Part shown: in pieces, positions 52,582 to 64,000 of the stretch
Layout: each line of letters starts with the position of its first letter
Position numbering within the stretch: the first letter of the stretch is position 1
Assembly (NCBI GenBank): GCA_007844125.1
Contig: CM017569.1
Location: 13,358,699 to 13,422,698 of the forward strand
Reading direction: 5' to 3'
Source of the DNA: Sinonovacula constricta
Lineage: Eukaryota; Mollusca; Bivalvia; Cardiida; Solecurtidae
DNA length: 64,000 nt
Program-made: the position numbers and the translations under genes
Notes under the pieces: model-generated
Databases searched by the model: none
Told to the model about the DNA's origin: nothing
Seen by the model: the letters and a program-made list of their open reading frames with translations, nothing else

Positions 52582-52890
52582 TTAATTATCTGTTCTCATT
52601 TACGCATACAAACAGGCCGATATGATAGGCCTAGAATTGTACCAGAAGAACGTTATTGTTTATGTTGTGATACACGTGATTTAGAGGACGAATATCATTT
52701 TATTTGTGTTTGTTCATGTTATAGTGTAATGAGAAGAACATATTTGTACAAAGCTCTTTACCAGAGCCCATCAATGTTTTTATTTATTAACTATTTGAAT
52801 TCAAGGAATAAAGTAGAACTTGTGAAATTATATATGTTTGTTAAAGATGCTCTTGATATAAGAAATACTATTCTAAATGTTAATAGTTAA
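52582..52890 (+). pseudogene. LINE ORF2 C-terminal remnant (zinc-knuckle end)
   Basis: A frame with no Met ends at TAA (52888-52890). It reads LRIQTGRY, RPRIVPEERYCLCC, EDEYHFICVCSCY and then MRRTYL and a Leu/Val-rich tail. This is the CCHC-like ending that follows reverse transcriptase in many invertebrate LINE ORF2 proteins (Arg-Cys-xx-Cys, Glu-Asp-Glu-x-His-Phe, then Cys). It begins within about 20 bp of the ORF1 stop, so endonuclease and reverse transcriptase are missing and the element is internally deleted. Confidence 0.88.
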
Positions 52891-53078
52891 TATAAACCTG
52901 TTGTGTTCATCTTCATAAATGTTCTACGATCTTACGTGTTTCACTTGTAATTATGTGTTATACTGTTACTGTATAACTATCACATGACATTACTATATTT
53001 GTAATATTGTATATGAAGAAGACAGTATACTTTGTACACGTCTTAAATCAATTATGTTCTGTTCTGTTCTATATTATC
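52891..53078 (+). mobile_element. LINE 3' UTR and short tandem tail
   Basis: AT-rich 3' UTR following the ORF2 remnant. It ends in a ttctg repeat (tctgttctgttct, about 53058-53070), the kind of short tandem tail left at the 3' end of many LINE insertions instead of poly(A). Confidence 0.65.
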
Positions 53079-53097
53079 ATTATTTTTATTTTGTAAA

Positions 53098-53240
53098 GTC
53101 CTATTCCACTGCCGTGCGTTTGCAGCTGTACAAATGACTCCATATTTTGCGAGCTGCCAATAGGTGTAAGGTTCGAGCTCCGTTAACCGGTTTAAGCACT
53201 TCAGTTGGTCCGTTTGCTGTTTCAATTGTCGTTTGTGAAA
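53098..53240 (-). repeat. dispersed hairpin repeat, copy 3
   Basis: Contains taaccggtttaagcacttcag and, further left, gcagctgtacaaatgactcca, which recurs at about 63735 as gctgacgtacaaatgactcca. It lies just after the LINE 3' end and is more diverged than copies 2 and 4. Confidence 0.6.
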
Positions 53241-55249
53241 TGTATTATGACCCTTGTCTCGTTGTTTGTACCAAATTTTGCAGTAAACCCAAAGTATTTA
53301 CCTTTATGTAGTGTTTATATCAATATTTATAACTATGCAGTAGTCTTTATCGAACCTTGTCGTATATTTGAATTCTTAGAAGCTTAACTGCATTGGACTA
53401 ACATTTGGCTTTTTCTTAATATTTTACTATTCACCATATCGGGTATTCAGTGTATTTTGTCTCTTTTGAAAAAATAGTGACAAGTTTGACCATTGGTTGT
53501 ATAAGTAAATTCCCAAGAACAGAACTTTTAACCATTTTGTAAAGTCAAAGCAAAGAGAAACCATTGTTACTGCTCTGACTATCTAGCTACATAATACACA
53601 GAACTTGACAAATACACGTTGCAGCTGCGAGGTGATGATTGCCGCGAACATATGTAATGTATGATTTAACCGGGGGCGGCCTGTATAGGAATCTGCCAGA
53701 CTTATTTTATTGAATTCCCAAGAAATGCCATTATCTGAGCGACATTTGCTGATTATCATTGAATCTAATTTGCCATAATTACATCTACAATGGACAACAC
53801 ATTAATGTATTTAGCATGTCATTGTGAAAAGTTCGTCGGGATCTTAGGGCATACTATTGATCTGGCTAATTCTCGTGAGAGATCTCGTGCAAGTAAATTG
53901 TAATTAGAGAATTTTTTCAGCCAAATGACCACACTGCAAGAAGCGAGCACGAACTGTTTTCGCGCACAGAACTGACGTTTTAATAGTTGTGTATGTACAG
54001 AAGCTTTCCAGTTGTCATGTATACATGCAGACTAAGACAAATAACACATATGATATGCTGTATTGGATGTGTAAATGTGGTGGTTTCCAACAAGCCAACG
54101 TGAACCATTTTCTACAAAAAGTATGTTTACATCTAAACCTGACTACATTATGTATTTAGTACATCAGTATAGTTTTAAACCGGAGTATTGACTGTACATA
54201 TACATGTAGTAATGTAAAAAGAAAACACACTCCTCTGTAATTGTATCTTCTTATTTTATACCATTATGTTTTACCAATAAGATCAATTTGTTTATATTAA
54301 TTAAAATTAGCGATCTGCATTATCGTTTAAGCAAGATCTAAATACATCTATGCTGGATACTATTAACATTTAGAGGTGAATACTTTGTTGTTATTATGTT
54401 GTTTCCTTTCCTCAAAGCGCGTGTTCATAGAAAACATAATATTTGTGACATTTTGTTTAATTAATGCCATAATAGGTAACAGCTGTTAAGGGAAGAGCAT
54501 CTACACTCTCTACTTTCTATTCTGTTTGTGGGGGGTGAAATTTCAAGGTTTTCAAGTTAGATTTATTTCTCTTTCCGCGTACTCTCTCGAGGACCCTTAT
54601 GGCGAGAATATTTGTTCTTACGCAGTTTTGGAAGAGACTAATTTGTAAAAATATATGTCTTCAAATGTGGTGAGGCCAGGCAAAATCTCGAAACATTTTC
54701 GAGCTGTAACTAGCATTCATGATACTGATAAATTCGTGAGAGATTCACGTGAACGGGCGGACCCAGAAATTTGATACCACGAATGACAAACTGAAGTCAT
54801 GTCACAGTAATGTATGGACGTATTTGTACATTTGCGTCTAAATGATGAAAAATAATTTATTGAACATACGTAAGATCGGTGTTTTGATCAATAATCGTTG
54901 CTTTTGTATACACTATTTTTTTTAATATATACATGTAAAAGCTGTGTCTATAGTACTTTTGTTTCGGTTTCTATGTCTTGTTTGTACACATATTAATTAT
55001 AAAGATCTTATTGTGTAAAGTAATAAAGTAAGACCGCGTTACATTCTTTCAAGCTACCGCTCGTTCAGCCGACTTTACCGTTTATCCCTTGGTCACTGGA
55101 TGTATTCGTCAATCAAGTACTACGCCAGTCAACACATGGCGCTGGGAAGTCATACTACTGACCCGAATAACTCTCGCAGGTACCCATTTTTTACATCTGG
55201 GTGGAGTGGAAACAATTTGATGTAAATTTCTTGCAGAAAGAAATTAGCG
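53241..55249. other. gene-free AT-rich stretch
   Basis: No gene or transposon ends were recognised. Confidence 0.5.
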
Positions 55250-55325
55250 GGGACCTGACCGGGGTTCGAACTTCAGACCACGGACCCCGTAATACGGAAT
55301 CGTACATCCTACCACTGGACAACAA
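55250..55325 (-). mobile_element. tRNA-like SINE head
   Basis: The minus strand has tccagtggtaggatgtac (A-box-like) and agttcgaaccccggtc (B-box-like), spaced as in a tRNA gene. The acceptor ends do not pair. The 174-codon plus-strand frame at 55201-55725 runs across it and has no domain, so it is rejected as a gene. Confidence 0.65.
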
Positions 55326-58300
55326 TGTATTCATCCAAAGTTGTGTAGTGTGCTTTGAAACAATTAATCATAGAAAGTGGCGTTGCCTTCAATACTGTTA
55401 TACAGTTTCTTTCTGTTTCTTTCTGTTACTCTTTTTAAAAATGCTAAATCTTTCTAACTCTCGTAAACTTTTTAAATGCTTAGGTCCAGGTAGTGGGCAT
55501 AAATTACAAACCTGCTACTATACATGGAATAAAACATCTGGGTTTGACAAAATGTATGTCATACGAAAAGCAAAGTCAGTCTCAAAATGCAAGGCTTACA
55601 ACTACATCCATCACATTTGGTGTGGAACTATTGATTCAATGGCGTATGAGCAGAAAAGTCAATATATATGTGCTTATTTTTTCTGTGAAAAGGACTCGGA
55701 AGATATACGCCAATCGAACATGTGAAATAACATCATACACACAGAACAGTGCTGAGCGTTTGTTTAAAAGATATAAGGAAAGCCTTTAAAATACAAATGT
55801 AGCTCGATTTACAAAGAGTGACTTATTAAACGATCTCTCAAAGGTATTGATGGTGTTACTCGAATTAATATATTATTTCACATCCATTTATATACTTTCA
55901 TTTTGAAATGTTCTTGTGTGGGCGATTGACAAGTGATATATATTGATAACAGTGCAAAAGAATTACAATAAAATCGACACAACATTTTGCACGATATTTT
56001 AAAGAGTTGATACAAGATTCAGAACAGCAAAGTTTAACAGTCGAGTCTGTTTAATATTTGGAAGACAACTTGTTATTTTGATGGCATCTTAAAATTTGCT
56101 TGAAATTATAAATCAATCAGTATCTGAACGATATTCAAACGTATTATGTTTCAAGCCAAGCTAAAGGTTGTGCCAACTGTGTGCCAGCATGCCATTACAA
56201 TATTTAAAGTTTCTGAAAGTCTCACATCTTAATGCGTACCACTCGAACAGCTGAAACTGTGCTTATTTCATCCTTATAGTTTCAAATAAATTGTTATTCT
56301 TACTCATTCAGTGACTATATACAGTCTATTACTTATTTGTTTTCATGTCTGAAATAAAACTGCAATGAATATAGATGGTTCCCTTTTTGAAATGTTGGCA
56401 GCATTTTCCCTGCAAAACCATATGAAAGAGCCATCATCTTCGTAGGTGGACATATGAATTAAGCAAAATGTAAATTGAGTGTTTATATAACACATGTTAT
56501 GTGATCCTTTTTGGTAAGACAACGCTTTTTGTCGTCGTTGCTCAGGGAATAGTTTGTACAGTTAAGGCCTAGTAAAATAGATCTGTATACGCATGTAAGT
56601 TGCTTTCATAGATTGGATGTTTTATCTCATGTAACAATATTAAGTTAATGGCATTGACTTGAATAAGACAATGCTTAGATGTATTTTTATTTAAGTCGTA
56701 TATATAATACAATCAAGCAACTTACATAGCCAGATTTAAAAAAAAATGGCCTAAATAAAAAAATCAGAATGCAAGTTCCCAGAATAGAAAACACTCATTA
56801 GAGGATTACAGGCACTAATGAAGCGAGGCATATAATGTAGCTATATGTCGATAATAAATATCGGTGTACTGGACACAATTCGGAATTATCAATAGCGTTA
56901 CGGAATCTATTGAACCCTCTACGTTTGTCTAGGTATTATGTTTGCATGTCATTTAATTAACGTATTTGCATATCATTGGAAATAATCAATTTATGCTTTG
57001 AACAGAGAACACGGTTTCATGCATGAACACAGACGTGAAGGTTACATCGCAAAACTCAGCACGACTTTCTATCTTTTGGAAATATTAGGGTTGTGGGTTA
57101 TAGTCCATTAAAGGTTTTATGTGCTGTATTTTTGTTTCTCTTCTGCTAATGTAAATATTGTAAATACCTGTACATATGGACAACGTTACAACAATGTAAA
57201 TACAGTGAAAGTTTCGTTATCCCATGTTTGACTTCATTTTATATACACATCAATTGATAATATAACACCTTTGGAAAATAATATAACAACGTTGGAAAAT
57301 GCCAGAGTGAAAGCACTTTATTTTTAATGTATTGTTTGTTTAAATTTACACAAAGATGTGATTGCCATAATCATTTAAAAATATAAAATCCGACTGTCTT
57401 TGTTTTCGATTGGATATTTTTTAAGTTTCTTTGCGTAATGATTTCGTTTATGTTTCATGTTATAATATGACTACAAATTTTTAACTGATGTTTTACTATG
57501 ATATATAAGTACAATTTTTGAGCAACGATCATTCGTATATAAAAGTCGCAAATTAGCTTCTTGGTCTACATCTTACAATGCGCAGACCTTCCAATGAACG
57601 GTGGGATTTTGTAGTATCTCTGATTATGCTACTTATGTAATTAAGATGTGATAGTTGACTTTGACATAATGCTTAGTGTAGGGATACCGTTCCTGCTAAA
57701 TGAGTGGCGTCTAGACTTCATTAATCACGATTCTTGACTTCATTTACGAGGTACGATCCAGAATTACACAGAATTTAGTCCCACTTTATTCACTATTAAT
57801 AGCAAGTCCAGAAACAAGTACAACAATACAAACCGGAATCCCTCCAATATCTGCATCCCATTTGCATGACGGCATGTGTAGATTCTAATACGCAATGTAC
57901 ATAGCAATGTGCTTACGACGCAATGTTCAAACGTTTTGATGATGTTAAGTTGACGTCATCGTAAAAGAACACGCATTTCGCAGTACTATGCGTTGTATTT
58001 TATACCCCTTCTGTGCCTTTGAAAATACTGCTCTTAAGCCTTCACAGATCAAAAAGTGTCATATTGTTCTACTATTGTTGATGTTGAACTTCGTAAATTA
58101 GCAAGCCAATCGCCGACCTTTTAACTTTTCAAATACCTAAAAAAATAATATGGCGGTGCTCATTTTGAGATATTCTGAAGAAGAATTTTGAGATTTGAAC
58201 GTTTCAGCAACAAACATTCAAACTTGTTTTTTAGCAATAATTCCCGAAACGATTAGACGTCATTTCAATGATTTGTTAACTGTCTGATGTAATATTAACA

Positions 58301-58919
58301 ATTTGCGTTGAATTTTTCATACAGTATGGACTAATATAAAATAAACGCACGTCGTATTTTTGAGCTGCGCCAATGCGGCGTTGCCATAGTTATTTAAAAC
58401 GGAACGGAATAGAACTTTAATATATAAATATGTCGTTTTGTTATTATTCAAAAGTCTAATTAAATTAATTTAATAGAAATAGCCTAATAATTATACAAAT
58501 AATTCACACATTCTGGGTCATTCATCGTATTCTTTTGCTAAAGTTTTAGTACTTAGGGAATGTGCAATTAATAACTTCATTTATAATCGAAGATGTATTA
58601 AATGTTTAAGTTGATAGATACCATGGTTTTTGAACTTTACTGATTTAAAACCCGGTTCGGAATATTCAACTCTTTAAGTCACACAATTTAATTTTTCTGT
58701 TATAGAGCCAGTGCCTGATGTTGTTATCGCATTTAATTTTGAGTTCACCTAACATATAATGAAATGCTGTAATGTTCCAGCTTTTAGTTCTTTGTCGCAC
58801 ATTACATAAACATTCAATGTGTTACACTCACAATTCAATAGGTTTCACGTTAGATTTATCAATGTTTTCATACCGGCAATGTGTCATAAACGTCTAATGT
58901 TAGCGATGTTGAAGGTGGT
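55326..58919. other. gene-free AT-rich stretch
   Basis: No gene, tRNA or defined repeat was seen. Confidence 0.5.
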
Positions 58920-59395
58920 ATCCGTCACGTTGCCTATATTAAATACACGTACCAATATCTAACCACTGCTTTGGGGGAAATTTGGCCATTCTTATGTCGT
59001 TATGATATAAAGAAGATTTTGAACTCTAACATTATTGTTAGACTGAACTGATCGCGAAAGAAATACAGTAAATGTTCAGTCTCCCCAACTCTGAAAGAGC
59101 GCGATAGTTGCCACTGCTAAACATTGATATCGACTTCAAAGCGGATTACCCGGATGACTTTATAAAAGTAAATGGTAACGTGGGTTTCTAAGTTTAAAAG
59201 TAACTTTTTCTGCAGCGTGGCTTGGATAGAAAACAAGTTTGCAATGACGATTGGGGATTTATCCTTGACTGTTCACAAAGATCTTTGGCATCAATGAACA
59301 GCATTTTGCAAGACCTTTTCAGGTACTAATGACTTAGTTGGTTATTTAGGGAAAATATTTGGAACAAGTTATCGGATACCACCTTTAAGTCTTCT
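58920..59395 (+). repeat. block A, copy 2 (partner 42583-43050)
   Basis: Colinear, same-orientation partner of block A at 42.6 kb, ending near ggataccacctttaag. It lies 2.5 kb before block B copy 2, matching the A-then-B order seen at 42.6 and 48.5 kb. Confidence 0.82.
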
Positions 59396-60349
59396 TAATT
59401 TGGAAACTTTTATGTCATCATAAACCGAATAATATCATTTAGCATAATTAAAGCATTCTTCATCATTTGCTTAAAGCTTGTAAGTCATCAAGTGATCCAA
59501 AACCATTGCCACTGTATAGAAATGTATTGAAAACCATTCGGATCATAACACATAATAAACCCCAATTTAAAGGCGTGTTTAAGTGATGCGTAACACGTGG
59601 ACTTCTTTGATTTGAACGTATTTTTTGTGATGCATAAATTTCTTAAAAGTAAGTATTTCCTTTGCCGATTGATATGTCAATAAATGTCAATATATATGGT
59701 CAAATTAAGGTATTACTTACTGCGCTTGTATACGAATAATAAGAGACAGTCTGTTTAATTGCTTAATTGCAAGCATATTTGTTTTATACAACTGAAATAA
59801 TTTCTTAAATCTGAAATCTTCTTAAGAAGAATGGGGTAAATCATTCGCATTAGGTTTATGAGCTGATATTCCCATACAAAATCCTTTGTCAGCTCCATTA
59901 GGACTGTGAGATTTGAGGTTCTGTTTGAAATGTATCGAAAACCAATAGTATGCTTTAACATATGCCTCTGAATACTACATCTGTCAATAATTTATACATC
60001 CTTTCATTGTTTTATAACAGCTCTGATAGATATATCAGGACTATTTGGATTGTCATTTTTGTATTATGGCTTAAGCAATAATAAAGGTAGGTGTAAAAGT
60101 ATCATATTCTTTTTGTTTTATCAAAATGTTATGTTATTATAACCATTAAAGATGAGATACAAGATAGATGGTCAACACGCTGATAAATCACAGAAGGGAG
60201 GGTCATTAACTAATTCAGATGTACTAACTACATTTAGCACACATTGGCTGCCATTGTTTAGCAAGAAGACTATAACTCCAATGACACCCACCACTATTCT
60301 TAAACCACTCTAGCCTAAGCTTGTATTTTGCTAAGTAAATCAATCCGTC
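59396..60349. other. gene-free AT-rich stretch
   Basis: No gene or repeat was recognised. Confidence 0.5.
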
Positions 60350-61400
60350 CTCACTTCTCTTCCCAAACCGGTAACCATCCTCCATCAGAATCCCACATCT
60401 CTTCATCAACCCAATAACCACCCTCCATCCCACCCTACTTTTCTTCACCAACCCAATAACCACCCTCCATCCCTCCAAATTACTCTTCATCAACCCAGTA
60501 CCCACCCTCAGTTCCACTAAACTTCTCTTCCCCAAACCAACAACCACCCTCTACCCCACCCACCCTACTTCTCTTCCTCAATCATATAACCACTCTTCAT
60601 TTAACCCCTCTTCTCGTCCCTAACCCAATTACCACACTTCTCACCCCACTTCTAATCCCTTATCCAGTAACCACACTTCATCCCACCCCACTTCTCGTCC
60701 CTAATCCAGTAACCACACTTCATCCCACCCCTCTTCTCGTCCCCAACCGAATTTCCACACTTCATCCCACCTCACATCTCGTCTCCAACCCAATAATCAC
60801 ACTTCATCCCACCCCACTTCTCGTCTCCAACCCAATTACCACACTTCATTCCACCCCTCTTCTCGTCCCCAACCCGGTGACCACACTTCAGCCAACCCCA
60901 CTTTTCGTCCCCAGCCCAGTAACCACACTTCATCCCACCCCTCTTCTCGTCCCCAACCCAATAACCACACTTCATCCCACCCCTTTTCTCTTCTCCAACC
61001 CAATAACAACAATTCATCCCACCCCTTTTCTCGTCCCCAACCCAGTTACCACACTTCATCTCACCCCACTTTTGGTTCCCAGCCCAGTAACCACATTTCA
61101 TCCCACCCCTCTTCTCGTCCCCAACTCAATAACCACACTTCATCCCACCCCTTTTCTCGTCCCCAACTCAATAACCACACTTCATCCCACCCCTTTTCTC
61201 GTTCCCAACTCAATAACCACACTTCATCCCATCCCTTTTCTCGTCCCCAACCCAATAACCACACTTCATTTCACCTCTTTTCTCGTCCCCAACCCAATAA
61301 CCACACTTCATTTCACCTCTTTTCTCGTCCCCAATCCGGTAACCACACTTCAGCCCATCCCACTTTTCGTCCCCAGCCCAGTAACCACACACCACTCAGC
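60350..61400 (+). repeat. 42-bp minisatellite, about 25 copies, C-rich on the plus strand
   Basis: The unit reads ccaacccaataaccacactt then catcccaccccttttctcgt. The first 250 bp are degenerate and the middle is regular. The plus strand is nearly free of G and the minus strand has GGGGTGGG and TTGGGTTGGGG runs. Unit length is a multiple of three, so repetitive frames open on both strands (60877-61431 plus; 60772-61101 and others minus). These frames share no conserved non-repeat part and are not supported as genes. Confidence 0.93.
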
Positions 61401-61914
61401 CCATTTCTTTCCCCCATATCTTTTAAATTGAAACGATTGCTATGAGGCAACCAAACATTAACGTTTGTGTAAATGTAAGCAGACAAGAAAGTAGAGAAAG
61501 TACGCCTTGTTCAAGAGTAAAATAAAGTAAATTATCAAAAAGGCAAAAGAATGCTTTCTGTCTTCGTATTCTTGCCGGAAAATTGATTTTATGCTAATCA
61601 AAATCTTTAAATGAATTATGGACACACTTCGCCAAGTCACGTATGGTGTTGAATTTAACTATTTAAATGTTTTCATATATCTATACGAGGACAAAAGTCT
61701 ACAGTGACATCCATAAGATAAACGGTCCAAATACTTCTTAAGAATTATTGGCTTTGCTATTTGCGAACAGAATGAATAACAACAACAGACCATGCCCCCG
61801 TGTTAGATATAATGAGAATGACTAACACTGCCACAATTGTCGTATATCGAGAAGCATTTGTTTTTCATTTATTTTCTGTTTACCTTAATGGTCAAGAAAT
61901 CACTGTTACAAACC
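61401..61914. other. gene-free stretch
   Basis: No gene or repeat was recognised. Confidence 0.45.
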
Positions 61915-62205
61915 TATATCGCTATCTGTGCCTCTGTGGCTATTTCTGCCCTATGACGATGACAACGAATATAGCGATTAAGAACGTTGGCGTTGTCTGC
62001 TGACGTCATTAAACAAACATTATCGATATAAAACTTATTTAAAACGACCATTAAATGTGTTTAATGCGACTTTATACTTAAGAATTTCGTTTCGATATTT
62101 TCTAATGTTTCCAAGAACAAATGTGGCTCTTGCTTTGATATAAGTGAAGTGATATTTATCCCAGAAATGCATTAACGGTGTGACAGCTATGTTCTTTTCT
62201 CGGGA
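61915..62205 (+). repeat. block B, copy 2 (partner 48540-48815)
   Basis: Holds tatagcgatt, ctgacgtcattaa, cgatataaaac, then gatatttatcccagaaatgc and tgacagct in the order of copy 1. It is diverged and non-coding. Confidence 0.6.
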
Positions 62206-63098
62206 AGTGCGTTAGGAAATGCGGCTTTGCATTGCACTAAAACGGTCACTGTCATTACAGTTAGAGAAATGCGCGATTTGACTGACAAGAGCGAAACTCT
62301 GATAACCGATGTAAATCCGAAATTGAATTAGAAATTCTACTTTAAAATATTTACATAGTCGGAAATATCACTCTTTTAGAAAGTAAAGTTTGAGGCCAAA
62401 TTCTTATTAACAAGAACTGCATATGTATCGTCATTTTCTCCTTTGATTCATTCAACACACTTCAGACTCGTTCTTAGCAAATGTGTTTCGAGGAAAAAAA
62501 CTAATCTATTCTTGTTTGAGATTTAAAATGTTTTTCTATTTATTTGACCAGATCTCAAAATTGTTCTTTTTTCGTATCCTTAACTGACTCTTTCTTTCAC
62601 TCATTACTTTACAGACCTAGGATCTTTACAACATCATATTTTGTTTTTAAATATTCCAAGAATTGTATAGAATCTTTGGAATAATACTTCAATATTTGTA
62701 AGGTATTTGTTTAATTTTTATTTTATATATTATCACAATGAACAATAACTCCAATTTAAACTCTGCTGCTACATTTAGTTATTGTTTAATTTATGCATAC
62801 AAATACTAACAGGAAAATAATGTAATTTATGTAAAAGATTTCATATTGATAACTGAAAAGAAAAATATGAAATTTCAGACACAGATGTAAAATTATCCTT
62901 TTGAAAAGAAAAAAAGGTCATAACGCATCATTTCTTTATGAAAATGTTCTCACAAAAAGCCAGCCATTCACATTCACAACACATTCCATAAGTCACATTC
63001 CTTAATACACAATCGTCACTAAGAATGTATGACAAAGTCATATGAGCATTGCAACATATACCAAAATTTAAAGAAAACTCACAGGTCTAACATATTGA
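62206..63098. other. gene-free AT-rich stretch
   Basis: No gene or repeat was recognised. Confidence 0.5.
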
Positions 63099-63430
63099 CA
63101 TGCATGCCAAATGTAAAAGTACGCATTCACATGCATGCCAAATGTCAAAGTACGCCTTCATATGCATGCCAAATGTAAAAGTATGTATTCACATGCATGC
63201 CAAATGTATAAGTACGCATTCACATGCATGCCAAATGTAAAAGTACGCATTCACAAGCATGCCAAATGTAATAGTACGTATTCACATATGCATGCCAAAT
63301 GTAAAAGTACGCCTTCACATGCATGACAAAATGTAAAAGTACGCATTCACATGCATGCCAAATGTAACAGTACGCATTCACATGCATGACAAATGTAAAA
63401 GTACGTATTCACACACATGCCAAATGTAAT
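63099..63430 (+). repeat. 31-bp minisatellite, about 11 copies
   Basis: The unit reads catgcatgccaaatgtaaaa then gtacgcattca. Copies vary by single changes and small indels (for example an added tat at about 63288). The 63-codon frame over it is an artefact. Confidence 0.93.
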
Positions 63431-63471
63431 ATGTAAGATCAAATCAGTGATGAGTCATCTAACAATAAAAG

Positions 63472-63590
63472 CAAACCCAACAGTCACCGCATTGGAACGG
63501 TCAGTCGGCAAAAACCGACTGGGGTGCTTAAACCGGTTTGACAAAGCTGTTACCTCGCACTTCATGACAGGTTTCCCAAATGCAAGATGA
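63472..63590 (+). repeat. dispersed hairpin repeat, copy 4
   Basis: Best-preserved copy. It has cagtcggcaaaaaccgactg (7-bp stem CAGTCGG/CCGACTG), then gggtgcttaaaccggttt with the complete AAACCGGTTT palindrome, and acctcgcacttcatgacagg at the end. A related fragment in the other orientation follows at about 63720-63775. Confidence 0.78.
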
Positions 63591-64000
63591 AAAGAAAACC
63601 ATGCTGTATAGAAAAAAAAAGTTTCCTTTGATACAAACTACATCCATGCAACCTTGTTCTTTAAATTACAAATCAAAAGCGATGTGTACCTAGATAGTGA
63701 AGCTAACCAGTCCACTTTCAATGTCGCATCTGCGCTGACGTACAAATGACTCCAGAATCTGTGCCGTCTCATTTTATTTAAGCACGGTCTCTGTTATTTT
63801 GAGCTGTGTTTGGCTGGCGCCTGATTTAACGTTAAATGAACTTAACATAATAACCATATATGATATTCTGTGTAACTTTGCCGATTTGGTCCTTTCGCAA
63901 TAATTTCATCTTATAACATAGATTTAAATGGAGACCATGAGAAGCCAATAAATATTAGAATAATGATTTGAAGGAGCATTTTATGCTTTCTCTATTTTTA
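63591..64000. other. window end, no gene
   Basis: Apart from the fragment of the hairpin repeat family near 63720-63775, nothing was recognised. Confidence 0.45.

Noticed and set aside
55201..55725. 174-codon open frame
   Set aside because: Runs across a tRNA-like SINE head, has no domain, and overlaps another frame of similar quality.
60772..61431. Repeat proteins rich in Pro-Thr or Gly-Trp-Asp
   Set aside because: Open on both strands because the 42-bp unit lacks stops; no unique flanking coding sequence, splice sites or conserved start.

Overview
This is an AT-rich, gene-poor piece of animal nuclear DNA, most likely from a mollusc and perhaps a bivalve. The inference rests on spliced genes with GT-AG introns, tRNA-derived SINEs, a LINE with an L1-type ORF1, TG...CA long terminal repeats, many minisatellites and long CTA, TG, TA and ATC microsatellites. 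The species cannot be fixed from the sequence alone. There are no operons, ribosome binding sites or other bacterial features.

Positions 1-5.6 kb hold the one gene I can model with confidence, on the minus strand. It has a non-coding first exon ending at 5451 and three coding exons (4910-4827, 3945-3809 and 3117 onward). They encode a SAP-like segment, a SWIM zinc finger and a complete set of YqaJ/lambda-exonuclease-type (PD-(D/E)XK) nuclease motifs. The frame carries a TAA at 1559-1557, yet the same frame continues for 38 more codons that look like the normal end of the YqaJ domain. The copy is therefore either freshly broken or read through. Short upstream ORFs precede the start codon, one of them overlapping it as TGATG.

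The rest is repeat-dominated non-coding DNA. From 5.6 to 28 kb it holds two solo LTRs of one family in opposite orientation (6495-7217 minus, 22052-22759 plus, the latter with a TCCC target duplication), a satellite built from related 25-, 38- and about 44-bp units (12371-13734), a diverged duplicated block (14.5 and 16.8 kb), a PIF/Harbinger-like non-autonomous DNA transposon (26007-26793, TAA duplications) and a full-length tRNA-SINE (27845-28168, AATATGTC duplications). From 28 to 38 kb there are tandem repeats with 103-, 48- and 63-bp units; the 63-bp unit matches part of the SINE body. From 42 to 64 kb two old blocks recur in the same order and orientation (42.6 then 48.5 kb; 58.9 then 61.9 kb), which suggests an ancient segmental duplication. 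Between them lie a hairpin beside a (TG)n tract of about 180 bp, a CTA tract of about 400 bp, an internally deleted LINE (51671 to about 53075) in which ORF1 is followed directly by the ORF2 C-terminus, and minisatellites with 62-, 42- and 31-bp units.

A small dispersed repeat with a conserved hairpin and an AAACCGGTTT-type palindrome occurs at 11.1, 18.4, 53.1 and 63.5 kb. Almost all other open frames are low-complexity or tandem-repeat artefacts. The long gene-free stretches could be intergenic DNA or introns of genes lying outside the window.
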